This document shows, piece after piece, positions 1-7,495 of a stretch of DNA of 38,487 nucleotides (position 1 is its first letter; each line of letters starts with the position of its first letter). The stretch is from FEN-987 sp964598845 (GTDB lineage: Archaea; Thermoproteota; Bathyarchaeia; 40CM-2-53-6), in the NCBI GenBank assembly GCA_964598845.1, contig CAZRDM010000020.1:1-38487 (forward strand). Direction: 5' to 3'. The position numbers were made by a program, and so were the translations under genes. The notes beneath the pieces were generated by a model, which saw only the letters and a list, made by a program, of their open reading frames with translations, was not told where the DNA came from and did no database searches.

Positions 1-2
1 CT

Positions 3-167
3 CGCGAAGCGACAGCGGTAGCTGATAAGGCGATCGAGCAGGGTGTTGCGAGACTGAAACGGACGAAAGAAGAGTTGTATGCCACAGCCCGCTCAATTAT
101 CAAAGGTGCACGCGAGGAGGAACGCTTTCTAATGCGATCGGGTTTTATTCAGGAGTTCCCGACATGA
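3..167 (+). CDS. C-terminal fragment, probable malic enzyme (malate oxidoreductase)
   Basis: This is an open frame entering from the left edge; only the last 54 residues are seen before a TGA at 165-167. The visible part is helical and contains a segment reading AVADKAIEQGVARLKR followed by KEELY. That resembles the C-terminal helices of NAD(P)-dependent malic enzymes, where AVAxxAxxxGVAR is common. Malic enzymes decarboxylate malate to pyruvate in the cytosol. No catalytic or nucleotide-binding part lies inside the window, so the identification rests on one short similarity and could be wrong. The next gene (npdG) starts 15 nt downstream in the same direction, so co-transcription is likely. 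Confidence 0.4.
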   Translation, partial: REATAVADKAIEQGVARLKRTKEELYATARSIIKGAREEERFLMRSGFIQEFPT

Positions 168-182
168 CCGGCGTGATGATCG

Positions 183-887
183 GTGAGTGACCGAACTATA
201 GCGGTAATCGGTGGAACCGGCGACCAAGGTTTCGGCTTGGTACTGAGGTGGGCCAGAGCGGGCGAGAAAGTTGTTATTGGTTCTCGGCAACAGCAAAAGG
301 CCGAGGATGCCGCGAAGAAGGCACGTGAGATTCTGGGTGGCAGTGTCTTGGTTTCGGGGATGGACAACCCGAAAGCCGCCGCAGGAGCCGACATTGTAGT
401 AATGAGCGTCCCTTTTGCCGCTCATGTAGACATGGTGAGATCTGTAGCGGAGCAGATCACTCCCGACGACATCTTCGTAGACATCGTTGTTCCCCTCTCA
501 ACAGCGGTTGGAGGCAGTGCCTCGAACGTGCTGGGAGTCTGGGAAGGATCGGCAGCTCAGCAGGCGGCGCGTCTGCTACCACCGCACACTAGAGTGGTAT
601 CGGCATTTCACAACGTAGTCGCTGAAGCCCTACAGGATCTGAGCAGAGATGTTGATTCGGATGTTATTGTTTGCGGCGACTCGCAGGAAGCGAGGAGCGT
701 GGTCATGCAGCTTGCGGAGGAGATACCTGGCGTGAGATCTGTTGACGGAGGTCGGTTGGAGAACTCACGAATCGTCGAGCAAATTACAGCTTTGTTGATA
801 GGTATCAATATCAGATACAAGGTCGCAAGTGCGGGAGTCAGGATAACTGGCCTTCCAAAGGTTAGCCATTCGTATCAGGAATCATGA
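183..887 (+). CDS. npdG: NADPH-dependent F420 reductase
   Basis: The 234-residue protein starts with GTG at 183. Its N-terminus is a Rossmann nucleotide-binding fold, with IAVIGGTGDQGFGL near residues 6-19 and the NADP-selecting VIGSR about 15 residues later. This is the arrangement of F420H2:NADP+ oxidoreductase (Fno/NpdG), which moves hydride between the deazaflavin coenzyme F420 and NADP in the cytosol. Length matches the family (about 210-240). The stop overlaps the ychF start as ATGA (884-887), indicating translational coupling. It implies that the organism makes coenzyme F420. A distant paralogue in the same Rossmann superfamily is possible, but the length and motif spacing favour NpdG. 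Confidence 0.85.
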   Translation: MSDRTIAVIGGTGDQGFGLVLRWARAGEKVVIGSRQQQKAEDAAKKAREILGGSVLVSGMDNPKAAAGADIVVMSVPFAAHVDMVRSVAEQITPDDIFVDIVVPLSTAVGGSASNVLGVWEGSAAQQAARLLPPHTRVVSAFHNVVAEALQDLSRDVDSDVIVCGDSQEARSVVMQLAEEIPGVRSVDGGRLENSRIVEQITALLIGINIRYKVASAGVRITGLPKVSHSYQES

Positions 888-2101
888 GTTTGCAGCGCAT
901 CGTAGGCGTAGTGGGCAAACCAAACGTAGGTAAGAGCACCTTCTTCAGCGCCGCAACTCTAGCCAACGTACCGATCGCTAACTATCCTTTCACAACGATA
1001 AAGCCGAATGTCGGCGTCGGATACGTTAGGAGTCCCTGCGTTTGTCGAGAATTCAATGTGACCGATACTCCAGGGAATTCCACCTGCGTTGACGGCGTAC
1101 GTTTGGTACCTGTTGAAATTGTTGACTGCGCGGGATTGGTTCCTGGGGCATGGCAGGGTAGGGGATTGGGCAATCAGTTTCTTGATGAAATAAGGCAGGC
1201 AGACGCGCTCATTCATGTTGTTGACGCCTCCGGGTCGACCGATTCTGAGGGAAAGCCATGCGAACCTGGTGGACATGATCCAAGAGGGGATGTGCGCTTC
1301 CTCGAACATGAACTGGATATGTGGCTTCTTCAGATCGTGAAAAAAGAATGGGACAGAGCAGTCAGGCGAGTTGAAGGTGCGAAGGAAAACCTCTCGGCGA
1401 TTCTAGAGGAGAAATTGAGTGGCCTCGGCATAAAGCGGGATCATATTGCCAAGGCGCGAATCAGGACCGGTCTCAATTTCGACAAACCGAGCAATTGGAC
1501 AGAGGAACAGCTCCTTGCACTGATTCGCGAATTTCGCAGACTCTCGAAGCCGCTACTCATTGCCGCCAACAAGATAGATATCTCTCCAGCAGAGAAGAAC
1601 GTCGAACTGCTCAAAGCCATGGGATATCTTGTTGTCCCTTGCTGTTCCGAGGCCGAACTCGCCCTGAGGAGAGCGTCGGAGAAGGATATCATCTCATATG
1701 TTCCCGGAGACAGTAGCTTCCAAACCAATGAGAAGCGTCAGCTAACCATGCAACAAGTAGATGCCCTAGAACGCATCAGGCAGAGAGTTCTACTACCCCA
1801 CGGCTCAACTGGGGTTCAGGACGCTCTGAATATGGCCTTCTTCAAACTGCTTAAAATGATAACCGTCTATCCTGTCGAGGATCCCGAGAAGCTGAGTGAC
1901 CACAAGGGCAGGATTCTCCCCGACGCTTACCTCGTGCCATATGGAACAACCACAAAGCAGCTCGCCGGACTGATTCATTCAGAGCTCGCAGAAGGTTTTC
2001 TGTACGCAACGGAGGTAAGGTCAAAGATGCGAGTGGCCGACGACTACGTGCTGAAGGACGGGGATGTGATCTCGATCGTTAGCACAAAGCGACATGCTTA
2101 A
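884..2101 (+). CDS. ychF: YchF/OLA1-type ribosome-associated GTPase/ATPase
   Basis: This 405-residue P-loop NTPase belongs to the Obg/YchF group. The G1 motif GKPNVGKST lies at residues 11-19, followed by a G2 threonine-rich segment (YPFTTIKPN), G3 DCAGLVPGA near residue 83, and a NKID G4-like motif near residue 229. The C-terminus (about 330-402) looks like a TGS domain (LPDAYLVPYGTTTKQLA and a DGDVISI ending). The DPRGDVRFLEHELD and W-rich segments are typical of the archaeal YchF version. The family binds ribosomes and is thought to act in translation or stress control. The start overlaps the npdG stop by 4 nt. It converges with the nucleotidyltransferase gene, with only 9 nt between their ends. 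Confidence 0.9.
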   Translation: MSLQRIVGVVGKPNVGKSTFFSAATLANVPIANYPFTTIKPNVGVGYVRSPCVCREFNVTDTPGNSTCVDGVRLVPVEIVDCAGLVPGAWQGRGLGNQFLDEIRQADALIHVVDASGSTDSEGKPCEPGGHDPRGDVRFLEHELDMWLLQIVKKEWDRAVRRVEGAKENLSAILEEKLSGLGIKRDHIAKARIRTGLNFDKPSNWTEEQLLALIREFRRLSKPLLIAANKIDISPAEKNVELLKAMGYLVVPCCSEAELALRRASEKDIISYVPGDSSFQTNEKRQLTMQQVDALERIRQRVLLPHGSTGVQDALNMAFFKLLKMITVYPVEDPEKLSDHKGRILPDAYLVPYGTTTKQLAGLIHSELAEGFLYATEVRSKMRVADDYVLKDGDVISIVSTKRHA

Positions 2102-2110
2102 GCATGGGAG

Positions 2111-3403
2111 TCAGTCTGGACGAGCTCTCGACGTTCCTGTCCGCCTCTTCACGATTTGCTGCTTCACCAAGACAACTTGGTGGCTGGGCACGTCCTTCGA
2201 AACAATTGCTCCTGGCCCGATCCAAGAGTTTGAACCGATCCGAACCCCGGGCATCAATGTTACGTCTATTCCAGTTTGAACAGAATCACCCAGTACGGCG
2301 CCAAGTTTCTTTCTATGTGTATCAATAAGTCGGCCTTTGATTCGCATCTTCACGGTTCTTTCGTCAAACCGAATGTTTGCTGTTATCGTGCCTGCCGCCA
2401 AGTTGCAGTCTTCCCCGATAATGCTGTCCCCGATGTAGGACAGATGCGGAACCTTTGAGCGATTCATTATAACACTGTTCTTAACCTCGCATGAGGCTCC
2501 AATCACTGCGTCATCTCCAATGCTGGTATGAGGTCGAATTCTAGAGTTCGGTCCGATCCTGCTGTTTCGGCCTATGTAGGCTGGGCCTTCAACATAAGAT
2601 CCAGACTTAACCAAAGCGTCCTCTTCAACCCATACTGGTTGTCTCAAAACGACGCCCTCCTCAATCGTTCCCTTCAAGCCATGTTGCGCATTTGCCAGAG
2701 CACGTTCATTCGCTTCGAGCAAATCCCAAGGTCTCCCCACATCCAACCAGTCTTCGCTGCGGATAACTGCGGCTCTGATCTCCTTATCTTCATCGATGAG
2801 GTCCTGGAGAGATGAGGTCAGTTCGTACTCAGCTCTCTTCGAAGCGCTAGATCTTTCAATAGCCTCGAAGACATTACTATCGAGGACGTATATTCCAGCA
2901 TTCACCCAACCCTCTCCCAAATCGGTCTTGCGCGGTTTCTCGGTGATACCGACAACTCTGTCGGCTTCAACGTTTACCACGCCGTATTGCGATGGATTTG
3001 CAAGACGCACGACTGCCATTACGCGAGAGAATCTCCGCGATTGTTCCAACACTGCCCTAAGGACCACTGGACTGATGAAGAGATCACCGTAGACAGCGAG
3101 AAAGGTTTCCTCTCCAACCGCGTCAAATGCGACCTTCAGCGCTGACGCCGTTCCAGTCCGTCTTGGCTGTTCAAGATATTCGATTTCCAGTCCATATTGT
3201 GTTCCATCGCCGATTGTTGACCGAATGAGCTCGCCCTTGAACCCGACTACGAGTACGACCTTCTTGATTGAGTTCCTTGCAAGTGCTTCGAGAATGTATG
3301 TGAGGAGCGGTTTTCCCCCAACCGGCAAGAGATGTTTCGGCCTCCTTTCGGCGAGCGGCCACATACGTGTACCTTCTCCCGCGGCGAGAACGACGGCTTT
3401 CAC
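2111..3403 (-). CDS. Bifunctional sugar-1-phosphate nucleotidylyltransferase/acetyltransferase (GlmU-like)
   Basis: The N-terminal half is a nucleotidyltransferase: KAVVLAAGEGTRMWPL with the downstream RPKHLLPVGGKPLL is the NTP-binding signature, and VYGDLFIS supplies a metal-binding Asp. The C-terminal half (from about residue 250) is a left-handed beta helix of hexapeptide repeats (for example YIGRNSRIGPNSRIRPHTSI). The layout matches archaeal GlmU-like enzymes (ST0452/MJ1101 type) that make UDP-GlcNAc or dTDP-sugars for glycoconjugates and surface glycans; the exact sugar cannot be told. I chose the GTG at 3403 (430 aa) because AGGTGG lies 4 nt upstream; a TTG 18 nt earlier is also in frame. 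The gene runs against ychF. Confidence 0.85.
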   Translation of the reverse strand: MKAVVLAAGEGTRMWPLAERRPKHLLPVGGKPLLTYILEALARNSIKKVVLVVGFKGELIRSTIGDGTQYGLEIEYLEQPRRTGTASALKVAFDAVGEETFLAVYGDLFISPVVLRAVLEQSRRFSRVMAVVRLANPSQYGVVNVEADRVVGITEKPRKTDLGEGWVNAGIYVLDSNVFEAIERSSASKRAEYELTSSLQDLIDEDKEIRAAVIRSEDWLDVGRPWDLLEANERALANAQHGLKGTIEEGVVLRQPVWVEEDALVKSGSYVEGPAYIGRNSRIGPNSRIRPHTSIGDDAVIGASCEVKNSVIMNRSKVPHLSYIGDSIIGEDCNLAAGTITANIRFDERTVKMRIKGRLIDTHRKKLGAVLGDSVQTGIDVTLMPGVRIGSNSWIGPGAIVSKDVPSHQVVLVKQQIVKRRTGTSRARPD

Positions 3404-3450
3404 TGTCCCACCTTGAAGCAAACCGTGCGAGTTGCGTTATGGGCTTATCG

Positions 3451-3460
3451 CTTTAAATTA
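3451..3460. promoter_or_regulatory. Shared TATA-like element between divergent genes
   Basis: CTTTAAATTA is near-palindromic and sits 48-57 nt from the start of the minus-strand nucleotidyltransferase and 35-44 nt from the plus-strand small membrane gene. Archaeal TSSs lie about 25 nt from the TATA centre, so either direction would give a short leader. Inferred from composition and spacing only. Confidence 0.35.
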
Positions 3461-3494
3461 GAGCGTATCTGGGAACATGAATGCGTGATTCGTA

Positions 3495-3773
3495 TTGGTT
3501 TTTGACGTGATCTCGTTCCTTGCAGGAGTCGCAGCCGGAGCACTGACATGGGCGCTGGCAGGGGTCTTACACGGTTTGGAGCGTACAGCTGACTTACACG
3601 AGCGCTTACGCCAAGTCAGTAAGGAAGTGGATAGAGTCAGGGATGCGCTACTGTCATCGACTGACAGTGGACCTACAGAGCAAGACGCAAGGGTGAAGGT
3701 GATCGAGCTTCAACGCGACTTGGAAGCTATACATGAGGAAATTCGGCGCATGTATAAGAGAACGGCTCGTTGA
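3495..3773 (+). CDS. Small membrane-anchored coiled-coil protein, function unknown
   Basis: The 92-residue protein has a hydrophobic N-terminal segment (about residues 5-27, rich in Ala, Leu and Val with AGVAAGALTWALAG), which reads as one membrane helix. The rest is charged and heptad-like (LHERLRQVSKEVDRVRDAL, then IELQRDLEAIHEEIRRM), suggesting a coiled coil exposed to one side of the membrane. The start is TTG at 3495; a GTG at 3507 would also keep the whole membrane segment. I do not recognise a family. It converges with rps3ae, 7 nt between stops. Its N-terminal anchor plus coil is reminiscent of small scaffold or division-associated proteins, but nothing in the sequence proves a role. 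Confidence 0.6.
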   Translation: MVFDVISFLAGVAAGALTWALAGVLHGLERTADLHERLRQVSKEVDRVRDALLSSTDSGPTEQDARVKVIELQRDLEAIHEEIRRMYKRTAR

Positions 3774-3780
3774 AGTACGA

Positions 3781-4413
3781 TCAGGCGGCCTTGGCTTCCA
3801 TCATAACTTGGCTAGTTGTGGCTATGACACCGGGCGGGATCAACTGGACTTTGGATTTCCGAACTCCCACGTGTCTGAGGGGCGCTATTTTCTTCGCAAG
3901 ATTATAAATGTCAGAACCGAGCTTTCCTAGGACAGCTTCCTGCGCTAGTTGCTCATACTTCAGCGCTGCGGCCTTCTCATCAACCACTTGTTTCATGATT
4001 TGACGAATTCCATGTTCCTGCGATGCTTTGATTCGGTCGCGAGAAAACGCCACAACCGAAATTCGAGTTGAGTACTGGTCCCTTGTTGTAACATCAAATA
4101 TTCCGTCAATTCGAGTGCTTCCGCGTCGTACTAGGCTTCGCAGATAGTCAGTAGCATACTCATGCGACTTGAGAATCGTTTCCGCGCGGTGATCCTTCGC
4201 GTTCACTACCAAGAAGTACATCTTTACTGACTGGTGAGCGAAGTCGTTGGTTATGTCGTAAAGCGTTGTTTCAACAACTCTTCCAATGAGCGCGCTAGGA
4301 TCCTGGCAGGGAATGGCTGCCACGAGAAGCTCACCGAAATATGGAGGGCTATAGACGTCGAACCACTCCTTCATTCGCCATTTATCGCGTACCTTTCGCG
4401 TAACTTTTGACAA
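3781..4413 (-). CDS. rps3ae: 30S ribosomal protein S3Ae (eS1)
   Basis: The 210-residue basic protein matches archaeal/eukaryotic eS1. It begins SKVTRKVRDKWRMKEWFDVYSPPYFGE and has the family-typical G(R)VVETTLYDITNDF segment near residues 44-57, a KMYFLVV strand and a C-terminal KVQLIPPGVI tail. eS1 sits on the platform of the small subunit near the mRNA exit. The start is TTG at 4413 with a GGGGTGGTGG purine-rich ribosome site about 9 nt upstream. It ends the minus-strand KEOPS/ribosomal cluster but has its own TATA box (4461-4469), so it is probably also transcribed separately. Confidence 0.93.
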   Translation of the reverse strand: MSKVTRKVRDKWRMKEWFDVYSPPYFGELLVAAIPCQDPSALIGRVVETTLYDITNDFAHQSVKMYFLVVNAKDHRAETILKSHEYATDYLRSLVRRGSTRIDGIFDVTTRDQYSTRISVVAFSRDRIKASQEHGIRQIMKQVVDEKAAALKYEQLAQEAVLGKLGSDIYNLAKKIAPLRHVGVRKSKVQLIPPGVIATTSQVMMEAKAA

Positions 4414-4460
4414 GCGATTTCCACCACCCCTCGGAAATCAGCAACGTACCTTCCGTGCAC

Positions 4461-4469
4461 TATTTAAAC
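4461..4469 (-). promoter_or_regulatory. TATA box for rps3ae
   Basis: Read on the minus strand this is GTTTAAATA. Its centre is about 50 nt upstream of the rps3ae TTG start, predicting a TSS near 4439 and a leader of about 26 nt that contains the GGGGTGGTGG site. It lies in the pcc1-rps3ae spacer, so rps3ae need not depend on upstream transcription. Confidence 0.5.
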
Positions 4470-4534
4470 GGTTCACAACAATTTTTCTCGTGAAAGAGTC
4501 GACCTCCTCCCGGAAGTAAGTCGAGTATTCTTGG

Positions 4535-4789
4535 TTAGGCCTCGCCACGAGCTTGGAGCTTTGAGAGCGAAGCCTCAACAGCGCGGATGCAGCGAAAGAT
4601 GTCATGGACCGTTGCCTGTAGTGTCTCTATTCTCCTACAAGCTTTGACAATGATCGTCAATCCTCGCTCATGAACATGGGAGGAGATCCTCATGCCCCGC
4701 CCATTCAGTACATTGTCCGCATCAATGGCCTCCTTAATGCTCTCTGCGAGGCGTCTGCTTCGATATGTGATGTAGATCTCAGCTTCCAA
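4535..4789 (-). CDS. pcc1: KEOPS complex subunit Pcc1
   Basis: The 84-residue protein has the compact alpha/beta KH-like pattern of Pcc1. It starts with a strand EAEIYITYRS, then an amphipathic helix AESIKEAIDAD, a strand GLTIIVKACRRIETLQATVHDIFRCIRA and a final helix. Pcc1 dimerises the KEOPS complex, which with Kae1 transfers threonylcarbamoyl to A37 of ANN-decoding tRNAs (t6A). Assignment is supported by kae1 and bud32 in the same minus-strand cluster. The start is a TTG at 4789 that overlaps the recJ end by 11 nt; no ATG is available. Small size limits certainty from sequence alone. Confidence 0.75.
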   Translation of the reverse strand: MEAEIYITYRSRRLAESIKEAIDADNVLNGRGMRISSHVHERGLTIIVKACRRIETLQATVHDIFRCIRAVEASLSKLQARGEA

Positions 4790-5733
4790 TGGTGTCTTTC
4801 ATCTGCGAGAGAATGACTTGGTCAAGTTCGCGAAGGAATTCACTTGGATCTTCGACTCTTATGTGAGCCCCTGCTGCCACATCGTGACCACCTCCGAACC
4901 CCGAGTGCTTCTTCGAAGTGATGCTCAATGCGGCCCCCAAATTGACTCCCGTTCTAAGAAGCTTCGGTGGTGCTCGAGCAGACAGCTTTATTCCACCGTC
5001 TCTTGAGCGGGTCAGCACTATTACAGCATGGTCTGGAGACAAGCTCCCTGCGGATGAGAGCACAGAGGAGAAAGCTCCGGTCATACTCTCCTGTATCTGG
5101 TTCTCTCCTCGAATGACCCAGACTGTCTCAAGCTTTTGAATTGCATCAGGTGTCCTAGTCAACCATTCCATGTATCTGGCTAGCGTCTTCCTGTAGTTGG
5201 CTATCACCTCGTTTGCTTCGTCGAGAGCCGTAGTCCGGTCACCCATACCGACACTGATACCAATGGAAGGATTACCGGTTCGCCCACATGCATTAAGGAG
5301 CGCCGAGAATTCGCGTGCATCCCGAGTTGGACCTCCGNNNNNNNNNNNNNNNNNNNNNNNNNNNNNNNNNNNNNNNNNNNNNNNNNNNNNNNNNNNNNNN
5401 NNNNNNNNNNNNNNNNNNNNNNNNNNNNNNNNNNNNNTGCGTTGCAATGAGGTCAAGATACCCGCTCCCGATATCCGCGAAAATCGCAACATCAGGCCCT
5501 GCCTTAGAGATCTCAAGCAGAATGTCCTCCGTCAATTCCTCGACTATTCTGAGGGTGAATCGAGCTCTCGCGCGGGCAAGGACCGAACCAATTATGCCGG
5601 CGGACGAGAGCCCATCAGCATCGTGATGAGAAATCACGAAAAACGAGGAATCTACTCGGAGGTTATCCTTGAGTGTGTTTGCGAGCTTTCTTGTCTGATC
5701 AAAGAAAGCAAGCGAGTTTGCGTCGAGTGCCAA
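4779..5733 (-). CDS. RecJ-like single-strand exonuclease (GAN type), interrupted by an assembly gap
   Basis: Two parts of one DHH-family nuclease flank 100 Ns. The N-terminal part (98 aa from TTG 5733) carries the DHH-family metal motif in ISHHDADGLSSAGI near residue 34 and FADIGSGYLDLI. The C-terminal part (about 185 aa) ends in a DHHA1 domain with GFGGGHDVAAGAHI. Archaeal RecJ/GAN proteins digest single-stranded DNA and bind GINS in the replisome. Full-length relatives are about 450-480 residues, whereas only about 283 are visible and the two parts are in different frames across the 100 Ns. The real missing stretch is therefore probably around 500 nt. The start lies 3 nt after the S15 stop. 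Confidence 0.85.
5338..5437. other. 100-N assembly gap inside recJ-like gene
   Basis: A run of exactly 100 N. Unlike the two other gaps in this window, the flanking sequences are not copies of one another, so real sequence is missing. The coding frame on each side and the usual RecJ length suggest that the gap is larger than 100 nt. Confidence 0.97.
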
Positions 5734-5736
5734 TCA

Positions 5737-6186
5737 CTATGCCACTGATGCGGCAACGTGCTTGTATTCCCACTCCGGCGGAAGGCGCCCTCGGTCTCTG
5801 TAGTACTTGACCAAGCGGTGAATCTTCGATTCTATCATCACTAGGGACCGCTTGTTGACGTAATCCTTTCTATTCTTCTGTAGGTGCCTTCTCATGCCAT
5901 CTGCCTTCTTGAATAGGACGTTGAGGTCTTCGGGGATCTTCTCAGTCTGCTCAGTGCTACGCAGAATCTCCGCTATCGTCTTTCCAGTGATGGACTTTAC
6001 GAGAGGTACGCCGAAACGATCGCGCAGAATGACGCCGATGTAGCTCCGAGAATTCCCTTCTCTGGCCAGCTTCTGAACTAGCGCTTCCACTTCCTCGGGC
6101 GTATATTTGCACCACGCAGGTGCCTTCTTGCTGACCGGACGCGTGGAACCCGATCTTCCCCGTTTGCTTGTATAGAGTCTCGCCGT
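5737..6186 (-). CDS. rps15: 30S ribosomal protein S15 (uS15), apparent ACG start
   Basis: The frame encodes a 149-residue archaeal uS15. The N-terminus reads ARLYTSKRGRSGSTRPVS, then WCKYTPEEVEALV, and the core has LRDRFGVPLV and HRLVKYYRDRGRLPPEW. It binds 16S rRNA helix h22 early in small-subunit assembly. The N-terminal Met position is occupied by ACG (6186-6184). A GGAGGG ribosome site lies 9 nt upstream and an in-frame TAG two codons before. The first standard start is GTG at 6090, which would remove the conserved first 32 residues. Either ACG is used or the base is a sequencing/consensus error for ATG. A TATA box at 6244-6250 gives it its own promoter. Confidence 0.9.
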   Translation of the reverse strand, partial: TARLYTSKRGRSGSTRPVSKKAPAWCKYTPEEVEALVQKLAREGNSRSYIGVILRDRFGVPLVKSITGKTIAEILRSTEQTEKIPEDLNVLFKKADGMRRHLQKNRKDYVNKRSLVMIESKIHRLVKYYRDRGRLPPEWEYKHVAASVA

Positions 6187-6193
6187 GACCTAA

Positions 6194-6201
6194 CACCCTC
6201 C
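6194..6201 (-). promoter_or_regulatory. Strong Shine-Dalgarno site of rps15 that fixes the ACG start
   Basis: Read on the minus strand the sequence is GGAGGGTG. GGAGGG ends 9 nt before the ACG codon at 6186, a normal spacing. No ATG, GTG or TTG lies at a usable distance in the S15 frame. Confidence 0.6.
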
Positions 6202-6243
6202 AGTGAGATGACTACTCTCGACGGCTAGACTCCGAAGATTGAC

Positions 6244-6250
6244 TATTTAA
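6244..6250 (-). promoter_or_regulatory. TATA box for rps15
   Basis: Read on the minus strand this is TTAAATA in the context AAGTTAAATAG. The predicted TSS lies near 6222, giving a leader of about 36 nt that includes the GGAGGG site. It is in the spacer between the XTPase gene and rps15. Confidence 0.5.
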
Positions 6251-6273
6251 CTTGTCTCGAAGATTTCGCAGGC

Positions 6274-6846
6274 TTAGCGAGATGCAAACCACCTATAGAA
6301 CTTGACGAATGCCCTCGCACGGTGGGAATAGCGATTCTTCTCAGTGATATCCATCTGCGCAAACGTTCTTCCGTCTCCATTGATTGGAATGAAGATCGGA
6401 TCGAATCCGAACCCATGAGAGCCTCTTCTCTTCGTGCTCACCACTCCCCTTACGCTTCCTGCAAAGCAGACTGGAGTTCGATCCGGCTGACAGTAAGCGA
6501 CTGCCGCCAGGAAGGTAGCCTTTCTCATCTTCACATTCTTCAGGAGCTTCAGAATCCCCAAGATTCCCAGAGTTCTATAGACATACGAGGAATAAGGTCC
6601 GGGAAATCCGTTCAATGCTTCAACGAAGAATCCTGCATCTTCAGAGACGACTGGCACACGTCTTGCCTTTGCGGCTTGTTCCGCCGCGAAAGATGCGATC
6701 TGTGTTAGGTTGTCAGCTTGGATTTCCTGTTTCACGACCTCAAGATGCTTCAACTTGATTCCGAAATTTGATGCAATTCTTGCAGCCTCATGATACTTGG
6801 CCTTGTTTTCCGTGGCGAAATAGACGGTCCGGCTAACTTCTTTCAA
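6274..6846 (-). CDS. XTP/dITP diphosphatase (non-canonical purine NTP pyrophosphatase)
   Basis: This 190-residue Ham1/RdgB-family enzyme removes XTP, ITP and dITP from the nucleotide pool. Diagnostic segments are VYFATENKAKYHEA at the N-terminus, VVSEDAGFFVEALNGFPGPYSSYV (the conserved S/EDSGL..LNG.PG.YS motif, here with A-G-F) and the C-terminal GFGFDPIFIP with the NRYSHRARA tail. I start it at the TTG at 6846: GAGGAAG lies about 7 nt upstream and the protein then has the normal length. Upstream in-frame codons would add about 37 residues with no family match. It overlaps the end of bud32 by 14 nt. This gene is a regular member of the kae1-bud32 cluster in archaea. Confidence 0.88.
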   Translation of the reverse strand: MKEVSRTVYFATENKAKYHEAARIASNFGIKLKHLEVVKQEIQADNLTQIASFAAEQAAKARRVPVVSEDAGFFVEALNGFPGPYSSYVYRTLGILGILKLLKNVKMRKATFLAAVAYCQPDRTPVCFAGSVRGVVSTKRRGSHGFGFDPIFIPINGDGRTFAQMDITEKNRYSHRARAFVKFYRWFASR

Positions 6847-7495
6847 AGTATCTTCCTCGTCGTTCGATCTCCCGCATTTTCCTGAGAACATCGCTACTCT
6901 CCTTCGTGCCAACTGCTCGCGAATATCCCTCAATGAAGGTTTCGAAAAGGATAGCATAGTAGGTGTAGTGAGTGCTCTTCATGGCGCGGTTGAGAAGAAG
7001 CAGATCTACGCCCCTATCCTCGAATTCGGTTGAGTGATCCGCTAGTCCAAAATCGATCATGAAGAGTTTCCCCGCCTCTGATAGTACATTAGATATCGTC
7101 ATGTCACCATGAACTATTCCGCCCCTATGCATCTGGCCCAGTAGTTGACCCAACGATTTGCACCTTGAGCGCCTATCTCTAGAAGACAGGTGGTATAGCT
7201 CCTCCTTCAACGTTGGCCCATTGATGTACTCCATTACTATGGTGCATGATTGTGGGTCGATGTGTCGGACAGTTGGAACGGAGACTCCCAATTTTCTCAC
7301 TTCTTGCATGATAGTCGCTTCATGCACTGTTCTGGTTCGTCTGATAGTCTCGTCGAGCTGAGGAATTCTGTAAGCCTTAGTAACTCTGTGCTTTCTGATC
7401 GCCGGTTGCCCCAACCATCTCTGCAAGTATATTTCCGCTTCAGCGCCCTTGTAGATCAGTTTCGGTTGATCGATCTCTCCATGGAATGTCGACAT
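6833..7495 (-). CDS. bud32: KEOPS kinase/ATPase Bud32
   Basis: The 220-residue protein is a minimal Rio/piD261-type kinase. It has YKGAEAEIYL near residue 15 (glycine-poor nucleotide loop), KHRVTKAYRIPQLDETIRRTRT (the Bud32 KxYR.P.LD motif), HGDMTISNVL near residue 132 (catalytic HGDxTxxN loop) and MIDFGLA (DFG metal motif). Bud32 activates Kae1 within KEOPS for tRNA t6A synthesis. In many Euryarchaeota kae1 and bud32 are fused; here they are separate genes overlapping by 56 nt. The overlap and shared direction point to translational coupling. Confidence 0.93.
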   Translation of the reverse strand: MSTFHGEIDQPKLIYKGAEAEIYLQRWLGQPAIRKHRVTKAYRIPQLDETIRRTRTVHEATIMQEVRKLGVSVPTVRHIDPQSCTIVMEYINGPTLKEELYHLSSRDRRSRCKSLGQLLGQMHRGGIVHGDMTISNVLSEAGKLFMIDFGLADHSTEFEDRGVDLLLLNRAMKSTHYTYYAILFETFIEGYSRAVGTKESSDVLRKMREIERRGRYFERS

